A DNA stretch of 64,000 bases, from positions 1 to 64,000 of the forward strand of contig CAJMMN010000012.1 of NCBI GenBank assembly GCA_905214525.1. The letters run 5' to 3'. This document shows positions 1-9,188 of this stretch, piece by piece. How positions within the stretch are numbered: the stretch's first letter is position 1; the number at the start of each line of letters is the position of its first letter. The DNA comes from an uncultured bacterium (GTDB taxonomy: Bacteria; Actinomycetota; Coriobacteriia; Coriobacteriales; Coriobacteriaceae). A program made the position numbers and the translations under genes. Under the pieces are notes generated by a model. It searched no databases. It was given only the letters and a program-made list of their open reading frames with translations, and was not told where the DNA came from.

Positions 1-149
1 GACTTGCAGCGACGGACCTCGGGACGCTCTTACACCACGTCTGCGCGCGCCACCCCCAGCGAGGCCGAATATCTCAAAAATTGCAGGTGATGATTAGCGG
101 AAACGGCGTCTCGCACTTCGGGATATCGCCAAATCGTTTTAGAAGGAGA

Positions 150-181
150 GGCGCTCGGCGGAATGGGGCCCGCCGAGCGCC
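150..181 (-). terminator. Hairpin terminator downstream of tex
   Basis: Perfect 12-bp stem (arms 150-161 and 170-181, GGCGCTCGGCGG and its complement) with an 8-base loop, just past the tex stop codon. Read on the minus strand it is followed by a moderately T-rich run. No gene could be supported in bases 1-149. Confidence 0.65.
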
Positions 182-190
182 TGCAGCGGC

Positions 191-2338
191 TTATTTGCCC
201 CGCACCATGGTGAGGGAGATCTTTTTGCGGTCGCGATCGACCTTTTCTACCCATACCTTCACCGTGTCGCCGACGCGCACCACGTCGCTGGGGTGCTTGA
301 CGAAGCGGCTGGCCAGCTTGGAGATGTGCACGAGGCCGTCCTGGTGCACGCCCACGTCGACGAAGGCGCCAAAGTCGACGACGTTGCGCACCGTGCCCTT
401 GAGCTCCATGCCGGGCTCCAGGTCGTCAATAGAAAGTGCCGAGCGGCTAAAGACCACCTCGGGCGCGTCGTCGCGCGGGTCGCGACCGGGCTTCTTGAGC
501 TCGTTGACAATGTCGATGAGCGTCAGGGTGCCACAGTCCAGGTCGCTTGCCAGTGCCGAAATGCTGCCCAGACGGCGCTCGATGTCGGGCACGCCGCCGC
601 GGCTGAGCTCGCTTGCCGCAACGCCGGCGCGTTCCAGGACGGCCGTGGCCACCTCGTAGCTTTCGGGGTGGACGCTCGTCGCGTCGAGCGGGTTCTTGCC
701 GCCGCTAATGCGCAGGAAGCCCGCGGCGTTGAGGTATGCCTTGGGTCCCAGCTTGGGGACCTTCTTGAGCTGGCGGCGATCGGTAAAGGCTCCGTTTTCC
801 TCGCGGTAGGCCACGATATTCTTGGCCACGCTCGGCGTGATGCCCGATACGTATCCCAGCAGGCTCGCGCTTGCGGTGTTGACGTCGACGCCCACGCGGT
901 TGACGACGTCTTCCACCACGTGGCCTAGGGTGCGCGAAAGCTCGGCCTGGTCAAGGTCGTGCTGGTACTGGCCCACGCCGATGGACTGGGGCGGAATCTT
1001 GACGAGCTCTGCCAGCGGGTCTTGCAGACGGCGGCCCAGGCTCATGGCGCCACGCACGGTGACGTCCAGGTCGGGATACTCTTGGCTCGCGAGCTCGGAG
1101 GCCGAGTACACCGACGCGCCGGCTTCGTTGACGATGGTGTAGCGAAGGCTGGGCGCCTGCTCGGCAATGAACTCCGAGACGACTTCCTCGGTCTCGCGGC
1201 TGGCGGTGCCGTTGCCGATGACGATGGTGTTGACGCCGTCCTTTTTGACGAGGCGGGCGAGCTCGCGCTTGGTGCCAGCGACGTCGTGGCGCGGCTTGGT
1301 GGGGTAGACCACGCCGTGGTCGAGCAGCTTGCCGGTCTCGTCCATGACGGCGACCTTGCAGCCGGTGCGGTAGCCCGGGTCGAGCGCGAGCACGCGGGCA
1401 CCGTGCACGGGGCGTGCCGAGAGCAGGCCCTCGAGATTCTTGGCAAAGACGTTGATGGCCTCGGTCTGAGCGCGGACGGTGAGTTTGGCGCGGGCCTCGC
1501 GCTCCAGCGAGGGGGCCATGAGACGCTTGTAACCGTCGGCGATAGCGGCGTCAAAGACGGGCGCGAACACGCCCTGGCGACGGGGCCAGCGGCTGCCGAG
1601 GCGCGCCGTGGCGGCAGCGCCGTCGACGTTCACGCGCACGCGGAGTTTGCCCTCGCGCTCACCGCGGTCGATAGCCAGCACGCGGTGGTTGGGAATACGG
1701 CGCAGCGGCTCGTCAAAGTTGTAGTAGGGCTCGTAGGGGGTCTTCTCGGCGGGGTCGGTTGCCTCGACGACGATGTCGGCGGTGTTTTGCGTAAAGGCGC
1801 GCAGTTCGGCGACGTTCTCGGGGTCCTCGGCTACCGTCTCGGCCACGATGTCAGCGGCGCCAGCGAGCGCCTTCTCGGGCGTGTCGAAGCCGGCCTCCTC
1901 GTTGACGTATGCCGCGGCGGCGTCGAGCGCGCTGCCCTTGGCCGAGGCCTGCATGATGACCATGTTGGCAAGCGGCTCCAGACCTGCCTCGCGGGCCTTC
2001 TGCGCGCGGGTCATGCGCTTTTTACGGTAGGGCTTGTAGAGGTCTTCGACGCGCTGGAGCTGTGTGGCCTCGCGAATCTGCTGCTCGAGCTCGGGCGTGA
2101 GTTTGCCCTGGGCGTCGATGAGCAGGATGACGTCCTCTTTACGCTGTTCAAGATTGCGCAGGTAGGACAGGCGCTCGTCGAGCGCGCGCAGGGCAACGTC
2201 GTCCATGCCGCCCGTTGCTTCCTTGCGGTAGCGCGAGATAAAGGGGATGGTGTTGCCCTCGTCGATGAGCTTGACGGCTGCCTCGACGTTGGCGGCCTTA
2301 AGGTTGAGCTCGCGGGCGAGCTGGGCGATAAGATCCAT
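191..2338 (-). CDS. tex: Tex-family S1 RNA-binding protein
   Basis: A 715-residue cytoplasmic nucleic-acid-binding protein of the Tex/YhgF family, thought to act on transcription or RNA stability. The order of parts fits the family: helical Tex N-terminal region (residues 1 to about 200), a YqgF/RNase-H-like central domain (with a LALDPGYRTGCK motif), helix-hairpin-helix units around LGYVSGITPSVAKNIV and KVPKLGPKAYLNAAGFLRI, and a C-terminal S1 domain (GMELKGTVRNVVDFGAFVDVG). The open frame extends 25 codons upstream, but the ATG at 2338 is preceded by an AGGAAG ribosome site and starts the conserved MDLIAQLARELNL, so it is preferred. Length is normal for Tex. It appears monocistronic, with a hairpin after the stop. 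Confidence 0.93.
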   Translation of the reverse strand: MDLIAQLARELNLKAANVEAAVKLIDEGNTIPFISRYRKEATGGMDDVALRALDERLSYLRNLEQRKEDVILLIDAQGKLTPELEQQIREATQLQRVEDLYKPYRKKRMTRAQKAREAGLEPLANMVIMQASAKGSALDAAAAYVNEEAGFDTPEKALAGAADIVAETVAEDPENVAELRAFTQNTADIVVEATDPAEKTPYEPYYNFDEPLRRIPNHRVLAIDRGEREGKLRVRVNVDGAAATARLGSRWPRRQGVFAPVFDAAIADGYKRLMAPSLEREARAKLTVRAQTEAINVFAKNLEGLLSARPVHGARVLALDPGYRTGCKVAVMDETGKLLDHGVVYPTKPRHDVAGTKRELARLVKKDGVNTIVIGNGTASRETEEVVSEFIAEQAPSLRYTIVNEAGASVYSASELASQEYPDLDVTVRGAMSLGRRLQDPLAELVKIPPQSIGVGQYQHDLDQAELSRTLGHVVEDVVNRVGVDVNTASASLLGYVSGITPSVAKNIVAYREENGAFTDRRQLKKVPKLGPKAYLNAAGFLRISGGKNPLDATSVHPESYEVATAVLERAGVAASELSRGGVPDIERRLGSISALASDLDCGTLTLIDIVNELKKPGRDPRDDAPEVVFSRSALSIDDLEPGMELKGTVRNVVDFGAFVDVGVHQDGLVHISKLASRFVKHPSDVVRVGDTVKVWVEKVDRDRKKISLTMVRGK

Positions 2339-2520
2339 GGAACTTCCTGTCTGTGAGTACGTTACAGGTGCATGAGCCACCCAGTCTACCACCCGCCCGC
2401 GCCGCGGCTGCAAAGAAAGCCCCGCGGGCAGGAGGCTGCTCGCGGGGCAAAGAAGAGGGGCTTGTTGGTGGCGGACCGAAGGGTTCGCATGGGGCTTCTG
2501 CCGCGGTCTGCCCTAAGGCG

Positions 2521-3561
2521 TTACAGCTCGACGAGCTGGCCGGTTTCGGCGGCCTCTTTGATGGCGTTGAGAAGCGTGAGCGTCTTGACGTTATCGGCGG
2601 GGGTCACGACGGGCTCGACCTCGCGGCGGACAACCTTCACAAAGTGCTTGAGCTGCATCTTGTGCGGCAGCGCCGGGTCCACGGCCGGGATCTCCATCTG
2701 CAGCGGCTTGTGCCAGTTAGAGGCGCCGTCGTAGGAGAACTGGTGCAGGCGGGGCAGCGAAAGGGCGCCCTTGGTGCCGCCGATAAAGTAAGCGTCAGCG
2801 TCGAAGGGACGGTACTGCGGGTCCTCGCGAGCGGTCGCCTCCCAGTTCCAGGGGCTGGCGGTGGCGTCGGAAATGGTCATGCTCGCGAGCGCGCCGTCGG
2901 CAAAGCGGACGTTGACCACGGCGGAGTCCTCGGTCTCAAAACCGCGGGCGGCGCTGGACTGCATGCCCTGGACGGCGACGGGCTCGCCCAGCAGGTAGCG
3001 GAGCAGGTCGACGTCGTGCACCAGGTTGACCAGGATCGGGCCGGCACCCTTCTTGCGGCGCCACTCGACATCGAAGTACTCGTCGTTCTTATAGATCATG
3101 TAGTGGAAACTCGACACGGTGAGCTTGCCCAACTCGCCGGACTCGATGATCTCCTTGGCCTTGTTCACAAACGGGTTGTGGCGACGGTGCTGACCCACGA
3201 GCACGGGCACGCCGGCGGTCTCGGCCTCGGCGGCGAAGGCCTGGGCATCCTCGAGATCGTTGGAGATTGGCTTTTCGACCAGCGGCACGATGTTGCGCTT
3301 GATGGCCTCGCGGGCAACGCCCAGGTGCAGGTCGTTGGGGGTGGCGATGATGACGGCCTCGGGCTTGACCTCGTCCATCATCTGGGCGGGATCGGTAAAG
3401 AACGGCACGCCGGCGGCCTCGGCCGTGGCGCGGGCGCCCTCAAAGGCGTCGGCGATGGCGACGAGTTCGGTCTCGGGCTCCTCGGTGACAAAGCGGATGT
3501 GGTTGCGGCCCATGGCGCCGGCGCCGATAACGGCAATGCGGGCGGGGTTGAGCTCAGACAT
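2521..3561 (-). CDS. Gfo/Idh/MocA-family NAD(P)-dependent oxidoreductase
   Basis: A 346-residue dehydrogenase. The N-terminal Rossmann fold carries VIGAGAMGRNHIR (GxGxxG dinucleotide motif), followed by the family EKP motif (VEKPIS) and the C-terminal alpha/beta domain. Members oxidise or reduce a hydroxyl of a sugar, inositol or similar polyol; the substrate cannot be read from the sequence. The start has an AAGGAG site. It is the third gene of a leftward set (SDR, MFS carrier, this gene), separated from the carrier gene by 67 bases that contain a palindromic repeat (3590-3620). Together the set suggests uptake of a polyol-like compound followed by two redox steps. Confidence 0.88.
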   Translation of the reverse strand: MSELNPARIAVIGAGAMGRNHIRFVTEEPETELVAIADAFEGARATAEAAGVPFFTDPAQMMDEVKPEAVIIATPNDLHLGVAREAIKRNIVPLVEKPISNDLEDAQAFAAEAETAGVPVLVGQHRRHNPFVNKAKEIIESGELGKLTVSSFHYMIYKNDEYFDVEWRRKKGAGPILVNLVHDVDLLRYLLGEPVAVQGMQSSAARGFETEDSAVVNVRFADGALASMTISDATASPWNWEATAREDPQYRPFDADAYFIGGTKGALSLPRLHQFSYDGASNWHKPLQMEIPAVDPALPHKMQLKHFVKVVRREVEPVVTPADNVKTLTLLNAIKEAAETGQLVEL

Positions 3562-3589
3562 TTCGACTCCTTAATGCTGGTGGCTTGGA

Positions 3590-3620
3590 ATGTGACAAAG
3601 GGACAGCCCCTTTGTCACAT
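3590..3620. repeat. Palindromic repeat, copy A
   Basis: Inverted repeat with arms ATGTGACAAAGGG and CCCTTTGTCACAT around a short ACAG-type loop. Near-identical elements recur at 14295, 15844, 23101, 27962 and 33187, and half-copies at 34665 and 43662. Here it lies between two genes of one operon. Confidence 0.85.
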
Positions 3621-3628
3621 CGGTATAA

Positions 3629-4885
3629 CTAGGCGGACTTCTTCTTGCTGTCGGAGACCATCATGTAGACGGTGAGTACGACGGCGATGGCGGCAATCAC
3701 GATGGCGCCGTAGAAGGACTGCTGGTAGGCGGCGCTGCCGGCCTCGGCGTGATACAGCACAGCGGTGATGGGCTGGCTGATCCAGGTGGAAGCGGCATAG
3801 CCCAAGAACATGATGCCGTAGTTGACGCCGATGTTGCTGGTACCAAAGGCGCCACCGGTGAGCGGCGGGTAGATGACGAGCAGGGCGCCAAAGCTAAAGC
3901 CGAGCAGGGCGAGCGCAACAAAGAACATGCTCTGCGTAAAGCTCATCGACATGATGACGAGCGCGACGATGGTGACGACAAGGCTGATGAGCAGCGACTT
4001 GTAGGCGCCGAGCTTGTCGATGATCTGGCCGAAGGACAGGCGGCCGACCAGGTTGGCGCAGGTGTTGACGGAGACGACCACGCCGCCGAGGGCGACGGCC
4101 GCAGCGCTCGTGGGGTCGGCGAAGAGCTGGACGGCGGCGATGGAGGCAACCTTGCCCACGAGCAGGGTGCCCGCGGTGGCGGCAAAGGCGAAGGTGACGA
4201 TGAGGACCCAGAAGCGCGGGGTCTTGACCATCTCGCCCGGGGTGAGGTCGCCGAAGGTGCCGGCGTGCGCGCCGCCCTTGGGGGCCTCGAAGCCCTCGGG
4301 CAGCCAACCGGCCTCGGGGGCCTTCAGGAACAGGGCGGAGGCGGCGATCATCACAAAGAAGATGACGCCGAGTGCCTTAAGGGCGCCAAAGATGCCCAGG
4401 CTCGGGATGAGCAGCGAGGCGAGCACCGGGGACAGCACGGCGGGACCGGCGGTCGAAGCGGCCAGGGTGATGCCGGAGGCGAGACCCTTCTTGTCGATGA
4501 ACCACTTTTGGCCGGTGGTGAGCGCGGGGTTGTAACCCAGGCCGTTGCCTATGGCGGCGACGAGCGAGAACCACAGGTAGAACTGCCACGGCTCGGTGAC
4601 GGTGCCGGACATGAACCAGCCCAGGCCGTAGCACACGGCGGCGGCGATCACGACGTTGCGGGGGCCGATCTTATCGGAGATGCGACCGGCGAAGATACCC
4701 GTCACGGCCATGATGGTCTGAAAGACCGGGAAAGCCCAGGTAAGAGCGCTGGACCACTCGGGATAGACGGCGAGCAGGTTCTTGCTCACAACGGAATACA
4801 GCGCGATGGAGCTGATGAAGAACATGGTGACGCACGCGGCGGAAAGCACGACGGCGCGACCCTTGTTGGAGTTGGTGGAAGCCAT
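3629..4885 (-). CDS. MFS transporter, oxalate/formate-antiporter-like (OFA) group
   Basis: A 418-residue major facilitator protein with about 12 predicted membrane helices. The loop-2 motif appears as GRISDKIGPRNV and the second-half counterpart as GRLSFGQIIDKLGAYKSL, as in the OFA/monocarboxylate group. An in-frame ATG 13 codons upstream (4924) exists, but the ATG at 4885 has an AGAAAGAG site and begins with a short polar tail before the first helix. It sits between the SDR gene and the Gfo/Idh/MocA gene and probably imports their substrate. The substrate is unknown; the OFA label is by overall likeness only. Confidence 0.85.
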   Translation of the reverse strand: MASTNSNKGRAVVLSAACVTMFFISSIALYSVVSKNLLAVYPEWSSALTWAFPVFQTIMAVTGIFAGRISDKIGPRNVVIAAAVCYGLGWFMSGTVTEPWQFYLWFSLVAAIGNGLGYNPALTTGQKWFIDKKGLASGITLAASTAGPAVLSPVLASLLIPSLGIFGALKALGVIFFVMIAASALFLKAPEAGWLPEGFEAPKGGAHAGTFGDLTPGEMVKTPRFWVLIVTFAFAATAGTLLVGKVASIAAVQLFADPTSAAAVALGGVVVSVNTCANLVGRLSFGQIIDKLGAYKSLLISLVVTIVALVIMSMSFTQSMFFVALALLGFSFGALLVIYPPLTGGAFGTSNIGVNYGIMFLGYAASTWISQPITAVLYHAEAGSAAYQQSFYGAIVIAAIAVVLTVYMMVSDSKKKSA

Positions 4886-4969
4886 TGGACTCTTTCTAAT
4901 CGATACGGGGGAGGGGAGGGGCAAACGCCGCTGAGGTGCTTGCCCCGCGCCCCTTTCTACCGGGCTGGT

Positions 4970-5851
4970 TTACTGGTCAGTCGGCTTTGCGACGCCGGAC
5001 TCGTCGGACCAAAGCTCGACGCCCTTGTTCTTGAGGTAGTTGTCGGCATAGGTGCGACGGCCGCCGGGCTTGGCGGTGAGGTCGCCCATCATGTTGGAGA
5101 AGCCGCCATCGACCTTGATGGCGTCGCCGGTGGTAAAGTCCGAGCGCTTGGACGCTAGGAACATGACGGCGTTGGCGATATCGCTGACCTCGCCGATGCG
5201 GCGCGTAGCGATAAGACGGCTGCGGCTCTTCTCGACCTCGGGATCGGCGTAAAAGCTCGCCGACATGGGGGTCTTGACAAAGCAGGGCTCGACGCAGTTG
5301 GAGCGCACGCCGTAGGGGCCCCACTCGGCAGCCAGCATCTTGGACATCATGTTGACGCCCGCCTTGGTGGAGCTGTACACGCCCGAGAACGTCTCGGGGG
5401 AGTGGCTGGCAACGGTCGAGATGTGAACCAGGCGACCCTGGCCGGCCTTAATCATCTCGCGACCAAAGCGCTGCGAGGTGATGAAGTAGCCGGTAAGGTT
5501 GACGTTGAGGACCTCGTTCCAGTCGCTCAGCGGCAGGTCCTCCATGGCGGCGAAGCGCAGGATGCCGGCGGTGTTGACGAGAACGTCGACGCGACCGAAG
5601 TCGGCGATCGTGGCGTCGACGGCGGCCTGAACCTCGGCCTCGTCGGTGGCGTTCATCTTGTAGCCCTCGGCGTGGATGCCAAACTCGGCGGCGAGGACGG
5701 CAGCTGCGGCCTTGACCTTCTCCTCGTCTAGGTCGAGCAGGACGACGTTGGCGCCGTTGCGGGCGAACTCGCGGCAGATCTCGACGCCCATGCCGCCGAG
5801 CGCGCCGGTCACAGCGCAGACATCGCCCTCGAGCTTAAGCCAGTTGCTCAT
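4970..5851 (-). CDS. Short-chain dehydrogenase/reductase (SDR)
   Basis: A 293-residue classical SDR. Visible motifs are TGALGGMG (cofactor binding), NTAG (structural motif in place of NNAG), the catalytic Ser in HISTVASHS, and YSSTK carrying the Tyr and Lys of the active site; a GDAIKVDGG block follows near the C-terminus. An acidic residue after strand 2 (LLDLDEE) suggests NAD preference. A C-terminal tail of about 35 residues (GRRTYADNYLKNKG onward) is longer than in minimal SDRs. It is the first gene of the leftward operon and is divergent from the LysR gene. Steroid, polyol and sugar alcohol substrates are all possible. Confidence 0.88.
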   Translation of the reverse strand: MSNWLKLEGDVCAVTGALGGMGVEICREFARNGANVVLLDLDEEKVKAAAAVLAAEFGIHAEGYKMNATDEAEVQAAVDATIADFGRVDVLVNTAGILRFAAMEDLPLSDWNEVLNVNLTGYFITSQRFGREMIKAGQGRLVHISTVASHSPETFSGVYSSTKAGVNMMSKMLAAEWGPYGVRSNCVEPCFVKTPMSASFYADPEVEKSRSRLIATRRIGEVSDIANAVMFLASKRSDFTTGDAIKVDGGFSNMMGDLTAKPGGRRTYADNYLKNKGVELWSDESGVAKPTDQ

Positions 5852-5924
5852 AGGAACTTCCCTTCTTGTGCCTCCCTGTGGGCCGCTCCCATTAATCGAC
5901 CCACGTGGTTTTCGCTGGTTATCG

Positions 5925-5956
5925 TATGCTTTGAATTTGCGCAGGTGAATTGCATA
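5925..5956. promoter_or_regulatory. Possible LysR operator in divergent intergenic region
   Basis: TATGC (5925-5929) and GCATA (5952-5956) form an interrupted inverted repeat in the 233-base gap between the SDR gene and the lysR gene, the usual place for a LysR-type site. The arms are short, so this is weak evidence. Confidence 0.3.
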
Positions 5957-6084
5957 TTTGTTAGAATGGCGTAAACCTCTGGTTTATAGCTCACAAGACG
6001 ATTTGTCCGTAATTGAGTGTGTGACCTGCCAAAACAACCCCCTGCGGCCGCGCATGGGCATACGTCTGGAAACGGGAGATTGAC

Positions 6085-6963
6085 GTGTACGATCGACGAC
6101 TTGAGGCCATATCGGCCGCCGCGGAGCTGGGAAGCTTCTCGCGTGCCGCGGCAAAGCTGCGCGTGTCGACGCCGGCACTCGTCAAGCAGGTTTCGGGCTT
6201 CGAGGCCGAGTTCGGCATCACGCTGTTCGAGCGGTCGCACTCGGGCGTTAAGGTGACGCCGGCTGGTGCGCTACTGGTGGACGACGCGCGCTCGATCATG
6301 CGGCAGTCCGAGGACGCGCTGCGCCGTGCCCGACGCGCGGCGGGCGATGGCGGTGCCGTGCGCCTGGGCGTGTCGATGATGTGCCCGGGGCGCCAAACGC
6401 TGTCGATGTGGTCGGGCATCCACGATCTGGAACCGTCGCTGCGATTTGAAATCGTGCCGGTAAGCGATCTCTACGACGAGCGCGAGACCGTCATGCGTAG
6501 CTTGGGCCGCGAGGTCGATGTGGTGCAATCGAGTTTTTCTACCCCACGCTGGGGTGATGCCTGCCAAAAGCTCCGCATTGTCAACGTGCCGTTTTATATC
6601 GATCTGCCGCGCACGAGCCCGCTGGCGCGCAAGAATCGCATTACGGTTGCCGACTTGGAGGGTATGCGTCTGCGCGTACTGCGCCACGGCAACGACGCCA
6701 TGGACAGCCTGCGCATCGATCTTTTGGCCGATGGCGGCGTGGACGTGATCGACGTGGACAGTTTTGACTTTGCGCTCTTTAACGAGGCGGAGGAAAAGGG
6801 CGACGCGGTGCTCACCTGCGGCGCATGGTCGGGCGTGCACCCGGCTTTTGTAGGCGTGCCGTTCCTATGTGGCCGCGAGGTGCCGGTCTTCTTGCACTAC
6901 CCGCTCGAGCCCACCCTCCAAGTACAAAAATTCGTCAACGCCATGGCCCAACTCCTCAACTAG
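6085..6963 (+). CDS. LysR-family transcriptional regulator
   Basis: A 292-residue regulator starting at GTG. The N-terminal winged helix is clear (LEAISAAAELGSFSRAAAKLRVSTPALVKQVSGFEAEFGITLFERS) and is followed by the linker helix and a periplasmic-binding-protein-like effector domain. It is transcribed away from the SDR-MFS-Gfo/Idh/MocA operon, and LysR proteins usually control the divergent neighbour, so it probably senses the substrate of that pathway. An inverted repeat directly after the stop codon may terminate it. Confidence 0.9.
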   Translation: MYDRRLEAISAAAELGSFSRAAAKLRVSTPALVKQVSGFEAEFGITLFERSHSGVKVTPAGALLVDDARSIMRQSEDALRRARRAAGDGGAVRLGVSMMCPGRQTLSMWSGIHDLEPSLRFEIVPVSDLYDERETVMRSLGREVDVVQSSFSTPRWGDACQKLRIVNVPFYIDLPRTSPLARKNRITVADLEGMRLRVLRHGNDAMDSLRIDLLADGGVDVIDVDSFDFALFNEAEEKGDAVLTCGAWSGVHPAFVGVPFLCGREVPVFLHYPLEPTLQVQKFVNAMAQLLN

Positions 6964-6979
6964 CTCATTTGGCGCGGGT

Positions 6980-7069
6980 AGTCTTTTTGGGACGGGGCTT
7001 TTTTAGCTACTTTTGCCGCCCTGCCTGCGCACCCTCAAAGTAGTCAAAAAGCCCCGTCCCAAAAAGACT
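6980..7069. terminator. Long imperfect inverted repeat after lysR
   Basis: Arms at about 6980-7013 and 7037-7069 pair over more than 30 bases (core GACGGGGC with T-rich flanks) around a loop of about 23 bases. It can terminate lysR, but the stem is longer than a normal terminator. It opens the 305-base gene-free stretch 6964-7268, which otherwise holds the next two hairpins and no coding signal. Confidence 0.6.
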
Positions 7070-7077
7070 AACAAAAC

Positions 7078-7105
7078 GAGGCCCTGGCCAAACGGCCAGG
7101 GCCTC
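7078..7105. terminator. Perfect 12-bp hairpin
   Basis: Arms GAGGCCCTGGCC (7078-7089) and its complement (7094-7105) with a 4-base loop. Read leftward it is followed by a T-rich run, fitting a terminator for the ABC exporter operon that ends at 7269. Confidence 0.6.
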
Positions 7106-7148
7106 ACTAACCTTTATTCCGTTTTAAACAACGGGCTGATTGCGCGCA

Positions 7149-7254
7149 GGAGGGTGCCCCGGAGCGGCGGGGTATTTCCTCCGCGCGCAGTTTCGCAGCG
7201 AAGCGAGAATGTTTGAGCACGGAGGAATTACCCCGACGCCCCGGGGCACCCTCC
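7149..7254. repeat. Long inverted repeat with structured loop
   Basis: Arms 7149-7183 and 7220-7254 are complementary over 35 bases with only a few mismatches. The loop contains a further small hairpin (TTCGC A GCGAA). Function unknown; a terminator, a mobile palindromic repeat or a small RNA are all possible. Confidence 0.55.
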
Positions 7255-7268
7255 GTCAGTAACCGTTC

Positions 7269-9188
7269 CTACTCCAGCTCAAATGCACCCGTGTACAGCT
7301 GGTAGTAATACCCGCGCTTGGCGATCAGCTCGTCGTGGTTGCCGCGCTCGATGATGCGGCCGTGGTCCAGGCAGATGATCGCGTCGGAGTTGCGCACGGT
7401 GGAGAGACGGTGCGCGATGACAAACGTCGTGCGACCCTCCATGAGCTTGTCCATGCCCTCCTGCACGATGGCCTCGGTGCGGGTGTCGATGGAGCTCGTG
7501 GCCTCGTCCAGGATCATCGCCGGCGGATCGGCGACGGCGGCGCGCGCGATCGAAATCAGCTGGCGCTGGCCCTGCGACAGCTGGGCACCGTTGCCGGTGA
7601 GCATGGTGTCGTAGCCGTCGGGCAGGCGGGTGATAAAGTCGTCCGCGCCGGCGAGCTTGGCCGCTGCGATGCACTCCTCGTCGGTGGCATCCAGGCTGCC
7701 GTAGCGGATGTTATCCATCACGGTGCCGGTGAACAGGTTCACGTCCTGCAGCACGACGCCCAGCGAGCGGCGCAGATCTGCCTTGCGGATCTTGTTGACG
7801 TTGATGCCGTCGTAGCGGATCTTGCCGTCGGCGATGTCGTAGAAGCGGTTGATGAGGTTGGTGATGGTCGTCTTACCGGCACCGGTGGCGCCGACAAACG
7901 CGACCTTCTGGCCCGGCTTGGCAAACACGGACACGCCGTGCAGCACCTCGTGGTCGGGCGTGTAGCCAAAGTCGACGTTGTCCATGACCAGGTCGCCGCG
8001 CAGCGGTACATACTCAATCTCGCCGGTGGCTCGGTGCGGATGCTTCCATGCCCACATGCCGGTGTGGTGGTCGGCCTCCTCGAGCTCCCATGTCTCGGGG
8101 TTCACCTGCGCGTTGACGAGCGTCACGTAGCCTTCGTCGGCCTCGGGCTCCTCGTCGATGAGCTCAAAGATGCGGTCGGCGCCGGCGAGGCCCATGACCA
8201 CGGCGTTGATCTGCTGCGAGATCTGGCCGATCTGTCCGCAGAACTGCTTGGTCATGTTAAGGAACGGCACCACGACGGCGATGGACAGCGCCATGCCCGA
8301 GATGCTCAGGTTGGGCACGCCCAGCGTCAGGAAAATGCCGCCGGCCAGTGCGACCAGCACGTAGAGCAGGTTGCCCAGGTTCATAAGGATGGGCATGAGG
8401 ATGTTGGCGTACATGTTGGCCTTCTGCGAGACCTCGAAGAGCTTTTCGTTGCGCTCGTCAAAATCAGCCTCGGCGGCAGACTCGTGGCAGAACGCCTTGA
8501 CAACCTTCTGGCCGTTCATGACTTCCTCGATATGGCCCTCGACCACGCCGAGTTCGGTCTGCTGCGCAATGAAGAAACGCGCGGAGTTGGAGCCGAGCAG
8601 CTTGGTCATAAAGGTCATAAAGACGACGCCGGCCACAATGACCAGGCACATCCACACGCTGTAGTACAGCATAATAAAGAACACCGTGACGATGATGATG
8701 ATCGTCATGAGCAGGTTGGGCAGCGACTGACTGATCATCTGGCGCAGCGTATCGATGTCGTTGGTGTAGTGGCTCATGATATCGCCGCGCTGGTGCGTGT
8801 CGAAGTAGCGGATCGGCAGGTCCTGCATGCGGTTGAACATCATCTCGCGCAGCTTCTCCAGCGAGCCCTGCGTGACGATAGCCATGGCGCGGTTCCAGAA
8901 GAGCGAGGACAGGACACCGACGCCGTAGATGCAGGCGAGGGTGGTCACGAGCTGCAGAATCTTGGGCTGTGCGGCTTCCCAATCGCCCGACTGCCACGAT
9001 TCGCTAATAATCTGCAGGGCGCTCTGCAGGAAGGTCGCGCCGATGGAGTTGATGATGGCGCAGAGCACCACGCCGGCGACGACGAGGGGCAAAAGCACAG
9101 GATAGAAGCCAAAGAGCGTCTTGATGAGGCGCGACATGGTGCCGCCCTTACGGTTGAGCGCGCGCTCGGCGGTCGTTGCCTTACTCAT
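7269..9188 (-). CDS. ABC exporter half-transporter, subunit with canonical Walker B Glu
   Basis: A 639-residue half-transporter: six-helix type I exporter membrane domain followed by an ATPase domain with GATGAGKTT (Walker A), LSQGQ (degenerate signature) and MILDEATSSID (Walker B with catalytic Glu). A charged insertion (EEADHHTGMWAWKHPH) precedes the ATPase domain. The open frame runs 66 codons upstream, but ATG 9188 overlaps the end of the preceding gene by 8 bases, a typical coupled arrangement, and starts MSKATTAERALNRKGG. Its partner is the gene just upstream; together they form a heterodimeric exporter of the LmrCD/BmrCD kind. Cargo unknown; drug or peptide export is usual. Confidence 0.9.
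   Translation of the reverse strand: MSKATTAERALNRKGGTMSRLIKTLFGFYPVLLPLVVAGVVLCAIINSIGATFLQSALQIISESWQSGDWEAAQPKILQLVTTLACIYGVGVLSSLFWNRAMAIVTQGSLEKLREMMFNRMQDLPIRYFDTHQRGDIMSHYTNDIDTLRQMISQSLPNLLMTIIIIVTVFFIMLYYSVWMCLVIVAGVVFMTFMTKLLGSNSARFFIAQQTELGVVEGHIEEVMNGQKVVKAFCHESAAEADFDERNEKLFEVSQKANMYANILMPILMNLGNLLYVLVALAGGIFLTLGVPNLSISGMALSIAVVVPFLNMTKQFCGQIGQISQQINAVVMGLAGADRIFELIDEEPEADEGYVTLVNAQVNPETWELEEADHHTGMWAWKHPHRATGEIEYVPLRGDLVMDNVDFGYTPDHEVLHGVSVFAKPGQKVAFVGATGAGKTTITNLINRFYDIADGKIRYDGINVNKIRKADLRRSLGVVLQDVNLFTGTVMDNIRYGSLDATDEECIAAAKLAGADDFITRLPDGYDTMLTGNGAQLSQGQRQLISIARAAVADPPAMILDEATSSIDTRTEAIVQEGMDKLMEGRTTFVIAHRLSTVRNSDAIICLDHGRIIERGNHDELIAKRGYYYQLYTGAFELE

Noticed and set aside
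30..254. 74-codon minus-strand frame at the left edge
   Set aside because: It runs across the tex terminator and into tex in another frame, with no support.
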